This document shows, in pieces, positions 4,941 to 6,591 of a stretch of DNA of 6,591 nt. The position numbers and the translations under genes are program-made. The notes under the pieces are model-generated. The model did no database searches. It had not been told where the DNA came from and was given only the letters and a program-made list of their open reading frames with translations. The stretch lies in NCBI GenBank assembly GCA_902767175.1, contig CACXGH010000138.1:1-6591 (forward strand). The letters run 5' to 3'. Position 1 is the first letter of the stretch. Every line of letters starts with the position of its first letter. The DNA is from an uncultured Ruminococcus sp. (GTDB lineage Bacteria > Bacillota > Clostridia > Oscillospirales > Acutalibacteraceae).

Positions 4941-6287
4941 TTATGATGTGCTGTCTTCTCTTCTTGCCACCTGTTCTTCATATATGAACTCTGCAACACG
5001 CTGTCTGAAATCGTCCCAATTATAAATCAGAATTACAGAAGCAAATCCGCCGTTGATATAAATAGGATGATCGCTGCTTGAAAAATAGAAAAGTGTGCCG
5101 ATAGTATCAATAGAGGGTGAAGACTCTGAAACAATATCATACTTGAGATAAGTTGTCAGGTCGCCGGCAAGAGATGTTATCTCTGATGTCTTGATATTGG
5201 TAGTGATATATGGTCCTATCTCGTAAATGACCGAGAGAAGAGTGCCTATATCGGCATTTTTCAGATCGTTGATGATTATTGAGATAACGTCACGCTGACG
5301 CTTTGTTCTTGTGAAGTCGTCACCGCTGCATATACCGTCCTCACCGCGGTTGCGTGCCTGCCAGAGTGCTTGTCTGCCGTTAAGATGTACCGCTGCGGTA
5401 GGCTCGCTGTTATCGTCCTTCTTGGTAAAAGTGAGAGTATCTTTATTTATAGGCTTTTCGCTCTCGGCTACAGTAGCAAACCAGACGGCTCTCAGTCTGC
5501 TGCGGATATCCTCTTTATATAAAGGATCCGCCTCGGAATACTCTTCCTGGTCGTTTATCCATGTCTGCCAATTGATATAATCAACTTCATCTGCGGTAAG
5601 ATCAATGTCTATTCCGCCAAGTGTGTCGATTATCTTCTTGAAGCTGCCGAAATCCACAACAGCATAACGGTCTATCTTGATTCCGTAATTTTTCTGTATC
5701 GTGCTCACCGTAAGAGCGGGACCTCCGAAGGTATATGCTGCATTCAGTCTGTTTTCACCATATCCGGGGATATCTACATAGGTATCACGCATAAGGGAAA
5801 GCATTTTAATCTTTTTATGGCGGGTATCAACAGAGAAAATAACCATCGTATCGGAATTGCCGACATCGGAGTTATATCTTCTGTCCTCACCGAACAGCAT
5901 GATATTCAGTACCATAGGGTCATTCAGCAGGTCACCGTCATAGGTCTTTACATCGCTTGTTGAACCCGACTGACTGTCGGAAGTCTGTTTTATATTGCTG
6001 CTCTGTTTCTGACTTGACTGTGTGTCTATCTCCATATAATTGATTCTATGGAAATAATTGTAAACGACAAGGAGAACACAGCCGGCGATAATAAGCAGGG
6101 AAGCTATTACTGAGACCGTGATGTTTATTGCAAGACGGCGCTTTTTTTTCTTGCGTGATGTATAAACGTTGCTTGTCGGTGCGGAACTGCTCCGTTTTGC
6201 TTCTGTATTAGTGGCTTTTTTATGGAAAACTACACCGTTGTCATTATTTTCCGGGTTTCTTTTATTGCCGTTGTTATCAACAGACAT
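4941..6287 (-). CDS. LytR-CpsA-Psr (LCP) family cell-wall glycopolymer transferase
   Basis: A 448-residue membrane-anchored protein. LCP enzymes move lipid-linked glycopolymers (teichoic acid, capsule and similar) onto peptidoglycan outside the membrane. The N-terminus is cytoplasmic, Asn/Ser-rich and low complexity, ending in the basic R45-K-K-K-K-R-R51. One membrane helix follows (about 52-78), then a Ser/Gln-rich spacer (87-115). The LCP domain starts near N128-I-M-L-F-G-E-D. It shows S145-D-T (acidic metal/phosphate site), L-M-R167-D168-T-Y-V, R180-L-N-A-A-Y, G224-G-I-D-I, then G304-R-Q-A-L, R312-N-R314, and D324-F-T-R327 to R330-Q-R332. Between G-G-I-D-I and G-R-Q-A-L there are about 75 residues, more than I expect in typical LCP proteins. 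The ATG at 6287 is chosen because AAGGAGG lies 7 nt upstream. An in-frame ATG at 6314 lies upstream of that RBS. It is a single-gene unit with its own promoter and terminator. Confidence 0.9.
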   Translation of the reverse strand: MSVDNNGNKRNPENNDNGVVFHKKATNTEAKRSSSAPTSNVYTSRKKKKRRLAINITVSVIASLLIIAGCVLLVVYNYFHRINYMEIDTQSSQKQSSNIKQTSDSQSGSTSDVKTYDGDLLNDPMVLNIMLFGEDRRYNSDVGNSDTMVIFSVDTRHKKIKMLSLMRDTYVDIPGYGENRLNAAYTFGGPALTVSTIQKNYGIKIDRYAVVDFGSFKKIIDTLGGIDIDLTADEVDYINWQTWINDQEEYSEADPLYKEDIRSRLRAVWFATVAESEKPINKDTLTFTKKDDNSEPTAAVHLNGRQALWQARNRGEDGICSGDDFTRTKRQRDVISIIINDLKNADIGTLLSVIYEIGPYITTNIKTSEITSLAGDLTTYLKYDIVSESSPSIDTIGTLFYFSSSDHPIYINGGFASVILIYNWDDFRQRVAEFIYEEQVARREDSTS

Positions 6288-6378
6288 AATACAGCCTCCT
6301 TCGTAATTATACATAAGGTCAGGGGATAGGCTAAGCTCTATTCCGGCGGCATTTTCTGAAATATTTATTGACTTTCCT

Positions 6379-6407
6379 ATTATATATCAGAATACACCGA
6401 TTGGCAA
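6379..6407 (-). promoter_or_regulatory. Promoter of the LCP gene
   Basis: On the minus strand TTGCCA (6407-6402), a 17-bp spacer and a consensus TATAAT (6384-6379). The start should be near 6372, giving a leader of about 85 nt. That leader holds a bulged hairpin (6324-6344, GGATAG with CTATTCC on the plus strand) and the AAGGAGG site at 6301-6295. Confidence 0.75.
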
Positions 6408-6441
6408 ATTATTTTTGAAAAAATGTCGTGTTCTATATTTT

Positions 6442-6460
6442 TTTGAACTTCACATTCAAA
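6442..6460. promoter_or_regulatory. Small dyad upstream of the LCP promoter
   Basis: TTTGAA (6442-6447) and TTCAAA (6455-6460) are inverted around 7 bp, about 35 bp upstream of the LCP -35. It could be a protein binding site, but in AT-rich DNA a 6-bp dyad may be chance. No gene is seen between 6408 and 6512. Confidence 0.25.
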
Positions 6461-6512
6461 TAATTTGGTGATAATATCGAGTGAGAAGCTGCTTTTGCTG
6501 TAAAAAATAATT

Positions 6513-6591
6513 AAACAAGGAGCAAAGCTCCAACAAGCTCGCTTGATTGGAGCGAGCGACGCCGTCAACAGACGTCGGGGAGCTTTAGCTC
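6513..6591. repeat. GC-rich palindrome cluster (likely dispersed repeat or structured element), cut by window end
   Basis: Four short hairpins stand head to tail. They are GGAGC/GCTCC (6519-6523 with 6527-6531), GCTCGCT/AGCGAGC (6537-6543 with 6551-6557), CGTC/GACG (6563-6566 with 6571-6574), and GAGCT/AGCTC (6580-6584 with 6587-6591). The first and last modules are near-mirror versions of each other (GGAGCAAAGCTCC versus GGAGCTTTAGCTC), so the unit may be bounded by inverted GGAGC ends. The base composition is clearly richer in GC than the AT-rich DNA just left of it. I read this as the edge of a repeated intergenic element rather than a gene. Confidence 0.5.

Noticed and set aside
6288..6314. 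ATG at 6314 as the LCP start
   Set aside because: The AAGGAGG site (6301-6295) is downstream of it and perfectly spaced for the ATG at 6287; the extra nine residues add nothing conserved.
6380..6568. Minus-strand 62-codon open frame upstream of the LCP gene
   Set aside because: It covers the LCP promoter and the palindromic element, has no RBS, and looks like a chance frame.

Overview
The window looks like chromosomal DNA from a low-to-mid GC Firmicute, most likely a Ruminococcus-like member of the Oscillospiraceae. The clues are strong AAGGAGG-type ribosome binding sites, TTGAca-17-TAtAAT promoters, a single-membrane LytR-CpsA-Psr (LCP) cell-wall protein, and the codon and protein style. 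This placement is inference; there is no rRNA or other taxonomic marker.

Layout: (i) Positions 1-155 are the right end of an IS200/IS605-type element. They hold the last 15 codons of a TnpB nuclease gene, then three hairpins that look like the 3' scaffold of its omega (re)RNA, ending in GTCAC. (ii) Positions 225-922 carry a promoter and an Sfp-type phosphopantetheinyl transferase. (iii) Positions 939-3262 are a two-gene operon with its own promoter, leader hairpin and strong terminator. The first gene is a CobW/G3E-type GTPase with a CxCC metal site and an 86-residue His/Asp/Glu tandem-repeat tract (53 His). The second is a divergent G3E-like P-loop protein that lacks CxCC and carries a C-terminal domain resembling that of YcgQ/TIGR03943 proteins. 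(iv) Positions 3271-4003, minus strand, encode an XRE-family regulator whose terminator overlaps its own stop codon. (v) Positions 4004-4225 are a divergent intergenic region with a large nested dyad. (vi) Positions 4226-4864 encode a histidine phosphatase (phosphoglycerate mutase-like). (vii) Positions 4891-6407, minus strand, hold an LCP-family protein with a clear promoter and terminator. (viii) Positions 6513-6591 are a GC-rich cluster of short palindromes, probably the edge of a dispersed repeat or structured RNA, cut by the window end.

How the genes work together: only the two G3E-type genes are clearly co-transcribed, with a 25-bp gap. They probably form a metal (zinc, or less likely cobalt or nickel) trafficking or storage unit. 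The PPTase, XRE regulator, phosphatase and LCP protein appear to be independent transcription units. The two most interesting items are the metal-operon pair (His-repeat GTPase plus CxCC-less fusion paralogue) and the TnpB element end, which directly shows the guide its omega RNA would carry.
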